Assembly: GCA_964558455.1 (NCBI GenBank)
Contig: CAZLEE010000023.1
Location: 1 to 32,338, forward strand
Reading direction: 5' to 3'
Length of the DNA stretch: 32,338 bases
Source: DASRLE01 sp964558455
Lineage (GTDB): Bacteria > Verrucomicrobiota > Verrucomicrobiia > Limisphaerales > Palsa-1400
Shown: positions 1 through 7,578 of the stretch, piece by piece
Numbering within the stretch: position 1 is the stretch's first letter
Layout of the letters: every line of letters starts with the position of its first letter
Translations under genes and position numbers: made by a program
Notes under the pieces: model-generated
Seen by the model: only the letters and a program-made list of their open reading frames with translations
Told to the model about the DNA's origin: nothing
Database searches by the model: none

Positions 1-265
1 AGTTGAGGAAGGCCGGGCAATTGGTATCGACGCTCAAAGCGGTGCCGGCGTCGCTGCTCCAACCGGGAGCGGTGTTCAGATTGGCGAATCCCAGCGGAGC
101 ATCGCCCCACCAGTCCGGCCAATTGGGCTGATCCAGATACCAGAAGTTGAGCGGAGTGATCGGAAGCGGCGGCGGCCCGGGCTGGCAGAACGCCGGGACA
201 GTCAATAGAAACAAGGCGAAAGATGTTCCGATCAATTTGGCCAAACGGCTCTTACTGATGTTCAT
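1..265 (-). CDS. Secreted protein, N-terminal part only (runs off the left edge)
   Basis: The reading frame opens with ATG at 263-265 and stays open to the edge of the window (88 codons). It begins MNISKSRLAKLIG followed by a hydrophobic stretch (TSFALFLLTVPAFC, about residues 14-27), which is a clear Sec signal peptide; the Cys at 27 could also make it a lipoprotein. After this comes a Pro-rich linker and a Trp/Asn-rich segment (FWYLDQPNWPDWWGDAP, then LGFANLNTAPGWSSDAG). That kind of opening is seen in large verrucomicrobial surface proteins with concanavalin-like (LamG) or Ig-like repeats, but the diagnostic part is outside the window, so no function is assigned. The short hairpin at 286-303 lies just upstream of the start. 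Confidence 0.7.
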   Translation of the reverse strand, partial: MNISKSRLAKLIGTSFALFLLTVPAFCQPGPPPLPITPLNFWYLDQPNWPDWWGDAPLGFANLNTAPGWSSDAGTALSVDTNCPAFLN

Positions 266-285
266 ACTTCCATTTCTAAATCGTG

Positions 286-303
286 CCGCCCAATTTTGGG
301 CGG
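286..303. other. Perfect 8-bp inverted repeat upstream of the secreted-protein gene
   Basis: CCGCCCAA and TTGGGCGG face each other across two T bases. On the minus strand the repeat ends about 20 nt before the start codon at 265. There is no T-run after it in the minus direction, so it is not a standard intrinsic terminator. It could be an operator or a leader hairpin. A separate 10-bp palindrome, ACAGGCCTGT, lies at 361-370 in the same interval. Confidence 0.4.
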
Positions 304-408
304 TATTTCAAGATGACGCCCTGTTATGGTGTTGTATATCAAAAGACGCAAGCTTTTTTTACAGGCCTGTTTGATTGCCGCAAAAAAGACAGGAGGCAAA
401 ACCGGCGG

Positions 409-639
409 TCAGGATTTTCCCATGAGGCTTTCCCAGGAAGATCGCAGCGCCCGTTGAATGCGCATGAAGGTTGTGTACAAGATGTCCACGCGGCCTGCCT
501 CGATTTTTTGAATTGTCCGCGGATGGAGGCCCGCCATTTCCCCCAACCGTTCTTGAGAAATTCCCTGAAGCACCCGTTCTCGCCGGATATTAGCTCCCAA
601 TGCTTTGAGTTGTGTTGCCCGAATGCGATCCAATGGCAT
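409..639 (-). CDS. Small XRE-family (Cro/C1-type) transcriptional regulator
   Basis: A 76-residue protein from the ATG at 639; a GTG at 675 would add 12 residues with no resemblance to the family. It is almost entirely one HTH domain: an N-terminal helix (QLKALGANIRRERVLQ), then ISQERLGEMAGLHPRTIQKIEAG, which is the typical helix-turn-recognition helix with the conserved IEAG turn. The C-terminal helix continues to LRSSWESLMGK. There is no effector or dimerisation domain, so it is a DNA-binding module like those of small phage-type or stress regulators. It lies on the same strand upstream of the secreted-protein gene, with 143 bp between them. That interval holds a 10-bp palindrome (361-370) and an 8-bp inverted repeat (286-303), either of which could be its target. 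The target is an inference; the domain call is firm. Confidence 0.75.
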   Translation of the reverse strand: MPLDRIRATQLKALGANIRRERVLQGISQERLGEMAGLHPRTIQKIEAGRVDILYTTFMRIQRALRSSWESLMGKS

Positions 640-693
640 CGCAATATTGATGGCATCCGTGCAGCAAATGAACACAGCACAATAGGGCGTGAA

Positions 694-2145
694 TTACGGG
701 CAGTCTGTCTTCGTGTCTTCCGAATCGGTGAGTGCGGCGGAGAGGGTGGATGCGACATCGATGGATTTGATCTGTTCGGGCAGGGCGCGGGACGCCGTTC
801 CGCTAATCAGCACCGGGTGATCGCCCGGCGCGGTGTCGGAGCGGCCGTGGGAGCCTTTGACCAGCGTGGCGTCCAGAGGAATGACATCCATCAACGTGCG
901 GAAGCCAAGTTGCTTTCGCGCCAGACGCCAGAGGATTTTCAATTTCACCAGCGGGATTTTTGGGTCCAAAAAAAGCTCGACCGGATCGTAACCCGGTTTG
1001 CGGTGAATATCGACGCAGCGGGCGAAGTCGGGCGCCAGTTTGTCGTCCAGCCAGTAGTAATAGGTGAACCAGGCCCGTTCCCGGGCCACGGCAACCAGGT
1101 CGCCGGCGCGGCGATGGCGGAGGTTGAGGCCGGCCAGTTCAGGCTCCTGAAAAACATGCGCGATGTCCGGTTGCGCGGCGAGGGTTTCCAGCACCGCCGG
1201 GAGCAACCCGGGGTCGTTCACGTAAATATGCGCGACCTGATGGTCGGCCACGGCGAAGACCCGGCTGGCGCCGCAGTCAAGCATTTCCAGGCCCAATTCC
1301 TCGCGCACGGTGATCCAGCCTTTCTGGCGGAAAAGCCGGTTGAGGTGGATGGGCGTGTCCACATTGGTGATGCCGTATTCGGAAAGCAAAATCACCCCCA
1401 CGCCGCGGGCATCAAAATAGGAAATGAGGTCGCCCGTGATGGCGTCGATTTGCGCGAGGTCGGGCAGGATGGCGGGGTTGATTTCCCGGCCGGCCGGGGT
1501 TTCCCGGTATGGCCCGCGCCGTTGCAAACTATAATCGAGATGGGGCAGGTAAATGAGATTCAGGGTGGGCGCGTAATGGTTTTCGATCCATTTGGCCGAT
1601 TCCGCGATCCAGCGCGAGGCGGCGTTGGCCGCGCCCTGTGCGGACTTGACGCCGGCGGCGGGTCCCCAGAAGGTCGCAAACGGGAATTCGCCCAGGTCCC
1701 GTTTGATTTCCGGCCGGATGTGGGCGGGCCAGGAGTAGATGTCGAACACCTTCCGTCCGTCTGCCGGATAGGCGGGGCGGGGGGTGATGGAGTAATCGGC
1801 GGTCGAACACATGTTGAACCACCAGAATAAATTCGCGCAGGTGAAGGTCGGGTCGATCCGGCGCATGGCATCCCAGATTTTCGGGCTTTCCACCAGGCGG
1901 TTGGATTGTTTCCAGAATTGGACCTCGTCCAGGGACCGGTCATACCAGCCGTTGCCGACGATGCCGTGTTGCGACGGCGGTTTGCCGGTGAGGTAATTGG
2001 CTTGTGCCGTGCATGTGACAGCCGGGAAGGCCGGCTCGATCCGCGTCATCCGGCCACGGGCGGCGAAGCGCGCAATCCGGGGTGTCGCCCGTCCGATGAG
2101 CGACCCGGTCAGCCCCGCCACATTGATGACAGCCATGCGGTTCAT
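694..2145 (-). CDS. eboF: Alkaline-phosphatase superfamily protein, EboF-like
   Basis: A 483-residue cytoplasmic protein of the type I phosphodiesterase/nucleotide pyrophosphatase fold. The N-terminal strand is followed by the nucleophile region (FPAVTCTAQANYLTG, about residues 40-54) and the substrate-loop text PPSQHGIVGNGWYD. The mid-domain motif is NLIYLPHLDYSLQ, then GVILLSEYGI, and the last ligand region is KGSHGRSD. Its ATG overlaps the stop of the upstream eboD-like gene by four bases (ATGA), so the two are translationally coupled. In Ebo clusters of cyanobacteria, eustigmatophyte endosymbionts and some Bacteroidetes, a protein of this family (EboF) accompanies EboD; the cluster has been linked to export of scytonemin precursor in Nostoc. 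The symbol is given because of family plus partner. The usual metal-binding Asp near the N-terminus and the usual SDHG are not present in standard form. The substrate is unknown. Confidence 0.7.
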   Translation of the reverse strand: MNRMAVINVAGLTGSLIGRATPRIARFAARGRMTRIEPAFPAVTCTAQANYLTGKPPSQHGIVGNGWYDRSLDEVQFWKQSNRLVESPKIWDAMRRIDPTFTCANLFWWFNMCSTADYSITPRPAYPADGRKVFDIYSWPAHIRPEIKRDLGEFPFATFWGPAAGVKSAQGAANAASRWIAESAKWIENHYAPTLNLIYLPHLDYSLQRRGPYRETPAGREINPAILPDLAQIDAITGDLISYFDARGVGVILLSEYGITNVDTPIHLNRLFRQKGWITVREELGLEMLDCGASRVFAVADHQVAHIYVNDPGLLPAVLETLAAQPDIAHVFQEPELAGLNLRHRRAGDLVAVARERAWFTYYYWLDDKLAPDFARCVDIHRKPGYDPVELFLDPKIPLVKLKILWRLARKQLGFRTLMDVIPLDATLVKGSHGRSDTAPGDHPVLISGTASRALPEQIKSIDVASTLSAALTDSEDTKTDCP

Positions 2146-3329
2146 TGACGCGCCTGCAATGTTTGATGCTTCCGCCGTGCGTCATGCTGTTGCAATTCGC
2201 GGAGGGCGTCCAGCATTTTAGGTTGGTTAATGCGGTGAACTTCGATCCCTTGTCCGATGCCGGCCAGGAGGGTCAGGGTCAATTGCCCGCCGAGGTGCTC
2301 GCGGAATTCCTCCAGCCCCTGCCAGAGTATTGGCTGGCGGTCCGCGTCAAGAAGAAGCAATTCGCTGGCGAACAGCTCGAACCCCAGCTTCCGCAGCAGG
2401 GCCAGAATCCGGTCCGCCGCCGCCGTTTCGAGCAATCCGATGTTGCGCGAATAAATCACGTCCAGCGCCATGCCGATGGCGACGGCTTCGCCGTGCCGGA
2501 TGCGGAATTCGGACAATTGTTCCAGCTTGTGCGCCGCCCAATGGCCGAAATCGAGGGGCCGGGCCGACTCCAACTCAAACGGATCGCCCCCTTCAGCGAT
2601 GTGTTTGACATGCAATTCCGCGCAACGCTCGATCAAGCGCCGCATCGCTTCCGGTTCCAGGCGCGCCAAGGCGTCGGCGTTGCGCTCCAGTTCCTCAAAA
2701 AACGGGCGGTCGCGGATGAGGGCCACCTTGACCGCCTCGGCGAAGCCCCCGCGTTTTTCGCGGTCGGGCAGGGAGGCGAGCAGGTCGAAATCATTGATGA
2801 CCGCGAAGGGCGGGGTGAAGGTTCCGATGAAATTCTTTTTGCCAAAGGCGTTGATGCCGTTTTTGACCCCCACTCCAGAATCATTCTGGCTTAGGACGGT
2901 GGTGGGCAGGCGGACATGGCGCACTCCGCGATGCGCCGTGGCCGCAGCCAATCCCACCACGTCCAGCAGCGCGCCGCCGCCGACTGCCAGGATATAGGAA
3001 TGCCGGTCAATATGGCGGCGGTCCACCTGGGAATGAATTTCCGAAACGTGAGTATAAGCGGATTTGGCACGTTCGCCGCCTTCGATGACCAGCGGCGGGG
3101 CGACCAGTTCCAGGCTGCCGGCAAAGGCGGCGAAATAATTTTCAATGGATGTGTTTAAAAGCGGCTGGGCCTGGGCGAGCGATCCATCGACTACCACCAG
3201 GACTTTCGGCGGGCGGGCCGGATCGGCCAGGACGGATTGGAGCAGGGGATTGGAAACATTGAACACACCGCGCGTGAAATAGACGCGATGGTCAAAATTG
3301 ACGGTGATTGTGCGCCTGATGAGTGACAT
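2142..3329 (-). CDS. eboD: 3-dehydroquinate synthase-like protein, EboD-like
   Basis: A 395-residue member of the dehydroquinate synthase/sugar phosphate cyclase superfamily. Visible motifs are the NAD-binding GGGALLD (117-123), LPTT (141-144), the metal-ligand Glu in GFAEAVK (195-201), FGHWAAHKLE (261-270) and HGEAVAIGM (279-287). The residues before FGHW (GGDPFELESARPLD) match what I know of EboD proteins rather than housekeeping AroB, which has NFGHTFGHAIE at this place. It is therefore more likely the Ebo-cluster cyclase than the shikimate enzyme. It starts 41 bp after the upstream broken ABC gene on the same strand, and no clear ribosome binding site is seen. It overlaps the eboF-like gene by four bases. 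No eboA, eboB, eboC or eboE lies next to the pair in this window. The reaction product is unknown; 2-epi-5-epi-valiolone-type cyclisation is an alternative within the superfamily. Confidence 0.8.
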   Translation of the reverse strand: MSLIRRTITVNFDHRVYFTRGVFNVSNPLLQSVLADPARPPKVLVVVDGSLAQAQPLLNTSIENYFAAFAGSLELVAPPLVIEGGERAKSAYTHVSEIHSQVDRRHIDRHSYILAVGGGALLDVVGLAAATAHRGVRHVRLPTTVLSQNDSGVGVKNGINAFGKKNFIGTFTPPFAVINDFDLLASLPDREKRGGFAEAVKVALIRDRPFFEELERNADALARLEPEAMRRLIERCAELHVKHIAEGGDPFELESARPLDFGHWAAHKLEQLSEFRIRHGEAVAIGMALDVIYSRNIGLLETAAADRILALLRKLGFELFASELLLLDADRQPILWQGLEEFREHLGGQLTLTLLAGIGQGIEVHRINQPKMLDALRELQQHDARRKHQTLQARQ

Positions 3330-3370
3330 GTCTTTAAAACAATGCCCATTTGACGCGCGAAATTGAAGGT

Positions 3371-4726
3371 CTATTTAAATGATATTCCCGGCCAATGACA
3401 ATTTTCCTGGTGGAATGCGACGGTGGCTGAGCCGTCGTAAACCGGCGCGAACACGCAGAGCCGCACCGACCGCATCCAGTCCTGCGCGCTCACCCCGGTG
3501 AGCCGTTCGCGCAAGGCGGGATAGGGAAACAGCAGGCGGAAGGAAACAACAGACCGTCCGCCGAAGATTGCCGGAATAATATAGCCAGCGTGCTCCGTTC
3601 GCACAAGCAGCGCCTCATCGGAGGAGTTGTCATATAAGACATAGGCGCAGACAGGTTCGTCCAGAAAACCTCCAAAACCGCCGTTCAATCTGCTTTTCAA
3701 ATCGCAATCCAACATCAAATTGGCCGTGCTTTCGATAATGGTGATGACGACAACGTCGTTTATTAGTTTGACGCTCTGGATGGTCACCGATTGGCCGGGC
3801 AGGGCATGAAAAGTTGCCGGTTGCAGTGGAACTTCCGCCACTTTCTCGATTCCAAATAAATCCAATTCCATGTTGCCCTGTATCGTGGCCAGACGCGGCG
3901 GCTTGGATTTTTTAAACCACGGGTCCTGGTAAAGATTGCTAAAGGCGCTTTCCTTTTTGTCGTTGCCTTGGTCAAACCACAGCGTCTGCGCCGGGAAACA
4001 TTTTTTAATCAAACGGACATATTCACCACGCTGCTGTGATTCCATCGGCTCAACGCGTTTTAGAAATGGAGAACTTTTCTGGTCGACCGGAAATTCAGGT
4101 CCTCTCTTGAATTTGATCGAGCCGGTTAAACTCTGCATAATTGCAACATCCAGCTTGGGTACGCTGGACACGGCCAATTCCGTCGAGAGCGCCTGAACGG
4201 AGGGAACACGGGCCGGGGAATCGCCGGTCTGCGCAAACACAGTCAGCAGCACGGATTTTATGAGCCGGGGTTTGAGAAAATTTACCGGCCAGACCGTTCG
4301 GATTATCGGAAAAGCGATCAAGCCGAGCGTAAGAAACAAACCGGCGACCAGCGCCCATTTTATTCGTGCCTGCGCGATCCATGCGATGAGCGCCGTCCCG
4401 ATGAAGACCAGCAATGCGGCGGCGGTGACGCTGTCCTGAAAGGAAGACTGCTCAAACCACGGCCCTGCCGCATGTGGAATAATGGCGCCTATGCGACGCA
4501 GCATTCCCACGGTCACCGCCCATGCAAATATTCCGCCCACCATGATGGCAATGGCGAGGAAAAAGTGGGCGAGATTGCGGGTCAGAGATGCCAGCAGCGC
4601 GACGGTGAGCGCGAATGCCACGCTGAACAACAGGTTTTCTCCCGCCGCGCAAAGCCACAAATGCGGGGTATAACCGAGCAGAATCCAGGCGACGCCTTGG
4701 GCCGCGAGCCGCGGCAGCAAAAGCAA
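3371..4726 (-). CDS. ABC-2-like membrane protein A, C-terminal part downstream of an in-frame stop
   Basis: This 451-residue open frame continues, in exactly the same frame, the 89-residue fragment at 4751-5020; the two are separated only by a TAG at 4751-4753 and eight sense codons. The joined gene (3371-5020) would encode about 549 residues. The first 160 residues here hold five or six hydrophobic segments (for example AFALTVALLASL, FFLAIAIMVGGIFAWAV, ALLVFIGTALIAWIA, GLFLTLGLIAFPI). The remaining 290 are soluble, with no motif I recognise. It ends an operon of GntR repressor, ABC ATPase and two paralogous permease-like proteins. If translated alone it would have to restart at an internal ATG with no visible ribosome binding site. 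Either the gene is recently broken, the stop is read through, or the base is a sequencing error; the long intact frame argues against old decay. Confidence 0.55.
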   Translation of the reverse strand: MLLLPRLAAQGVAWILLGYTPHLWLCAAGENLLFSVAFALTVALLASLTRNLAHFFLAIAIMVGGIFAWAVTVGMLRRIGAIIPHAAGPWFEQSSFQDSVTAAALLVFIGTALIAWIAQARIKWALVAGLFLTLGLIAFPIIRTVWPVNFLKPRLIKSVLLTVFAQTGDSPARVPSVQALSTELAVSSVPKLDVAIMQSLTGSIKFKRGPEFPVDQKSSPFLKRVEPMESQQRGEYVRLIKKCFPAQTLWFDQGNDKKESAFSNLYQDPWFKKSKPPRLATIQGNMELDLFGIEKVAEVPLQPATFHALPGQSVTIQSVKLINDVVVITIIESTANLMLDCDLKSRLNGGFGGFLDEPVCAYVLYDNSSDEALLVRTEHAGYIIPAIFGGRSVVSFRLLFPYPALRERLTGVSAQDWMRSVRLCVFAPVYDGSATVAFHQENCHWPGISFK

Positions 4727-4750
4727 AAGAATAATGAAGGCTGATTTTGC

Positions 4751-5020
4751 CTAAAACAAATGGAGCCGGCGAATCGGGCGGCTTAACCATGCAGCATTGG
4801 TTCCCACGAGCGAATCCGCCTGCACCAGCGCGGCAATGAGAAACACGCCGTTGTATATTTGCCAAAGGAAAACGAGTATTTTTAAAATGTCCTGCGCATC
4901 CGAGGGCAGTGAGTCGGCGCACAGCAGGGCCGCGTTTGCGGCAAAAGCGAGCCACGACACCGCGAGCCACCAGCGGAAATGTTGAACGTCCGTTTTGAAT
5001 TGGTGCAGGATGAGGTTCAT
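4751..5020 (-). CDS. ABC-2-like membrane protein A, N-terminal fragment ending at an in-frame TAG
   Basis: A fragment of 89 residues beginning MNLILHQFKTDVQHFR, a start shared with its neighbour (MKLIWLQFRKDVRRFR), so the two genes are paralogues. It contains two hydrophobic segments (WLAVSWLAFAANAALL and ILVFLWQIYNGVFLIAALV), then the cytoplasmic loop SRPIRRLHLF, and stops. The loop aligns with TRPMPKSALF of the neighbour, and the next residues (AKSAFIILLLLLPRLAAQ) lie just beyond the stop in the same frame. The ATG overlaps the stop of membrane protein B by four bases, so translation of the two is coupled. It is not a complete protein on its own. Confidence 0.6.
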   Translation of the reverse strand: MNLILHQFKTDVQHFRWWLAVSWLAFAANAALLCADSLPSDAQDILKILVFLWQIYNGVFLIAALVQADSLVGTNAAWLSRPIRRLHLF

Positions 5021-7239
5021 GGCGTGTGTTTCAGGACGAATTTTCGCGTATCGGGATTGAAGACGAAATCTTCGGAATGATGCTGACGCATCCAGGACAA
5101 CACGGCCAGATCATCGTTGTGATCTTCCGTTCCCAAGCCGGGCATGGCTACCGTTTCGCCCAGCGCGCGGGTCAGTTGGTTTTTATTTTTGGACGGGTCA
5201 AATTGCGGCATTTCCAAGATTTGATAAACGCGTCGGAGGGCGCTTATTTCGCCATGACGCATGGCCAGTTTGAAGTGACCCCCCCACGTATCCCAAAACT
5301 CGGGGTTGTATGGTTCCAGTCTTTTCGCGCGCCACAGACGCGCGACGATGGCGTCCAACTTTGGCTCCATGCCTGGGAGGGGGCGCAACAGATCATCCAT
5401 TTCGATTGACGGATTGGCTTCGAACTCCGCCAGCAGTCGCGGATACATTTGCGGGTCCTTGAACCAGACGATGGCGCAAATGACATCAAAGGGCAGAGGG
5501 TGATCTGACTTTGCCAGTTGATAAAGTTGCGGTTTGGCATCCTTTTTCCAGCCGCGTTTCACCACGATGGAGGCCAGAGCCGGGCACTGTGGCAGAGCGG
5601 CAATGATGGCGGACTTTTGGCCGCTGGTTGCGCCCAGTTCGATGGCATTGATGACGGAGAGGGAAGCAATTCCGCTCATCACAGGCAGAGAGTCAAGCAA
5701 AATGTCGAGGTGGGCGGGGACATATTGGGAAAGCAGAGTCGTCTTGGGATCGTTCGTTGCCAGGGGATGGTTATAAGCGTCCAAAAGTTGGAGGAATTCC
5801 AGCAGGTAGAGGCTCACTTCGCGCCGGGAGGCGTCCGGCGCGGGAACGCGCAGGGCATTGATGCGTTGGTCGAATTTGCCATCGGATATTGATTGGTGAT
5901 TCAGAGTGTTGTGCCGCGCAGTTGAATCGAGTTTTTCGTTGAGCGTAAATGTTGGTGATTGCCATGCTTGCGGCGCCGAACCCACCCATGATTTCTCAAA
6001 AACCACAAGCCGACGATGGGCTGGGACGGAGGTGTTAAGCTCACCTTGGACAAACGATAGTTTGATGAAGTAGTGAGCGAGGGCGGTTTGCGTGCCTCGT
6101 TCAACATTGTTGAATTCGGTCTGCTCGGGCAACGCGGCAGTATGGAGATCCGGGTTATAGACCATCCATACCATGCGTCCCAGCGGGCCGGCGTCCACGC
6201 TGGAGCAGCGCGAGTCGGAAGCGGTGTAGAGATTGATCTGGCGGCGTTCGAGGTAGAGGTCTTCTCCTGTGGCGGCGACAACTTTCCAGGAGCCAAACTC
6301 GTTTGTGGCCGTCGCGCCGGCGGTGAGGGGAAGATCGGCGATTTTGCGCCATTGGTAAACCCTTGCCTCCAGACTGGCGCGCAGTGTAAGCGGTTCGGCC
6401 AACCCCGCCGGGTCTTGCGGCAGTTTGTAAGTGCCCAAGGAAGTAGAGTTGGGGGAGGTTCCATAAAAACCGTGTTCACAGAACAAAATGTCATCGGGAA
6501 ATGCCGTCGAACAAGCTGCGGCGTCGTCTGGCGCGAAAGTCCTGTTCCATCGGGTGAAACTAAAGAGTTTTTCCTGAGCCACCCCAGTATCTGCGCGAAC
6601 AGGGTTGCCCTCCGCGTGCAAAAGTTTCGCGTCCTTGCCCGCGAAATCCACGACCAGGCCCGGCGGCGCGGGCTTTGTCTGCGGGGTGATACTGACACTA
6701 TATTGCGGGCGGTTGGCGTAATCGTAATCCTGCACTTTGGCCAACTGAAGTTTACGGGGAGGAATTTCAAAGCCGGTCTGCGACAGGGCGGAGTTGGCCA
6801 GAGACGAGTTGGAAGGGCGCAACTGGAACAGGTCCCATGGCCAGTAGGAAGCAATCATCTGGGGCAACACTACCGCTGCGGCCAAACCACCCCAACGGCC
6901 CACGCGCGGCGCTGGGCACGGGAGTGCGACCGCCAGGGCCAAGAGCGCCAGCGCAAGACCGTAAAAACCTACCGTACTCTGGAATTTGCCCGAGTCGGCT
7001 GAGGATTGATTGAAATGAAACACATATACCGATATTGAAATAATCACCCCCGCTAAAACATAGCAGGCGGCAACGATTCCAATGGCTCGCGCCCATCGCG
7101 TGTGAGTTGGCCACAACGCCGCAAATCCGGCGCAGCCAAACGCCACCGGCAGGGTGAACATCAGGCGTTCCAGCGTGCCTCTTGCCGCTACCCACGCTGG
7201 CACGCCTTGCCCGATCAGATGGATCAACTCCTGCGCCAC
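5017..7239 (-). CDS. ABC-2-like membrane protein B, C-terminal part directly after an in-frame stop
   Basis: A 740-residue frame opening at a GTG placed immediately after the TGA that ends the fragment at 7240-7578, in the same frame. The joined gene (5017-7578) would encode about 853 residues. Residues 1-160 hold five or so membrane segments (LMFTLPVAFGCAGFAALW, AIGIVAACYVLAGVIISISVYVF, YGLALALLALAVALP). A large soluble region follows, about 570 residues, first beta-rich and then helical and HEAT-like (for example ALASIVVKRGWKKDAKPQLYQLAKS is one helix pair, cut here at natural breaks: ALASIVVKRGW / KKDAKPQLYQLA). This is far longer than a usual ABC-2 permease of 250-400 residues. The GTG could serve as a restart by coupling to the TGA just before it, but no ribosome binding site supports this. 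Function is inferred only from membership of the operon with an ABC ATPase. Confidence 0.55.
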   Translation of the reverse strand: MAQELIHLIGQGVPAWVAARGTLERLMFTLPVAFGCAGFAALWPTHTRWARAIGIVAACYVLAGVIISISVYVFHFNQSSADSGKFQSTVGFYGLALALLALAVALPCPAPRVGRWGGLAAAVVLPQMIASYWPWDLFQLRPSNSSLANSALSQTGFEIPPRKLQLAKVQDYDYANRPQYSVSITPQTKPAPPGLVVDFAGKDAKLLHAEGNPVRADTGVAQEKLFSFTRWNRTFAPDDAAACSTAFPDDILFCEHGFYGTSPNSTSLGTYKLPQDPAGLAEPLTLRASLEARVYQWRKIADLPLTAGATATNEFGSWKVVAATGEDLYLERRQINLYTASDSRCSSVDAGPLGRMVWMVYNPDLHTAALPEQTEFNNVERGTQTALAHYFIKLSFVQGELNTSVPAHRRLVVFEKSWVGSAPQAWQSPTFTLNEKLDSTARHNTLNHQSISDGKFDQRINALRVPAPDASRREVSLYLLEFLQLLDAYNHPLATNDPKTTLLSQYVPAHLDILLDSLPVMSGIASLSVINAIELGATSGQKSAIIAALPQCPALASIVVKRGWKKDAKPQLYQLAKSDHPLPFDVICAIVWFKDPQMYPRLLAEFEANPSIEMDDLLRPLPGMEPKLDAIVARLWRAKRLEPYNPEFWDTWGGHFKLAMRHGEISALRRVYQILEMPQFDPSKNKNQLTRALGETVAMPGLGTEDHNDDLAVLSWMRQHHSEDFVFNPDTRKFVLKHTP

Positions 7240-7578
7240 TCAGGGCAGGACGATCAGGGCAAATACAAACATCGCCTTGGCCGCGAACAGAGCCGATTTT
7301 GGCATCGGGCGGGTGGCGAGAAAACCGTCCCTGCGCGCCGGGGAATCCTCCAGCACAACCACGGTGGGGAGCAAAACAATCAACGCCCAAATGAATATCG
7401 GCAGCAGGGCCGTCCAAGTGTTCGAGGCACTGTCAAAACCGTGGTTTGGGACGTAGAACACCTGTCCCACCCAGCCCATGTTCACAGCGAGGTCCAACAA
7501 GAGCAAACCGAACCAGAGCGCCAGATAAACTCTGAACCGGCGGACGTCTTTGCGGAATTGAAGCCAGATCAGTTTCAT
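7240..7578 (-). CDS. ABC-2-like membrane protein B, N-terminal fragment ending at an in-frame TGA
   Basis: A fragment of 112 residues from ATG at 7578, chosen because that ATG overlaps the ATPase stop by four bases and gives the family-like start MKLIWLQFRKDVRRFR. Hydrophobic segments are YLALWFGLLLLDLAV, ALLPIFIWALIVLLPTVVV and AAKAMFVFALIVLP. The last one is cut short by TGA at 7240-7242. In the paralogous protein A the matching text reads LLLLPRLAAQG, so the stop replaces the position of Arg there; one transition (CGA to TGA) or a TGG to TGA change would explain it. The frame is open on the far side for 740 codons. Confidence 0.6.
   Translation of the reverse strand: MKLIWLQFRKDVRRFRVYLALWFGLLLLDLAVNMGWVGQVFYVPNHGFDSASNTWTALLPIFIWALIVLLPTVVVLEDSPARRDGFLATRPMPKSALFAAKAMFVFALIVLP

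Noticed and set aside
283..1830. Long plus-strand open frame of 515 codons
   Set aside because: It lies opposite the eboF-like gene and reads as low-complexity Arg/Gly-rich text without any motif; it is a mirror of GC-rich coding sequence.
2142..3329. Housekeeping AroB
   Set aside because: The region around FGHWAAHKLE and the coupling with an EboF-like gene fit EboD better; no shikimate genes are near.
4751..7242. Stop-codon reassignment, selenocysteine or pyrrolysine at the two internal stops
   Set aside because: TGA and TAG end eboD and proS normally, the stops lie in membrane segments with no catalytic use for such residues, and the two codons differ.
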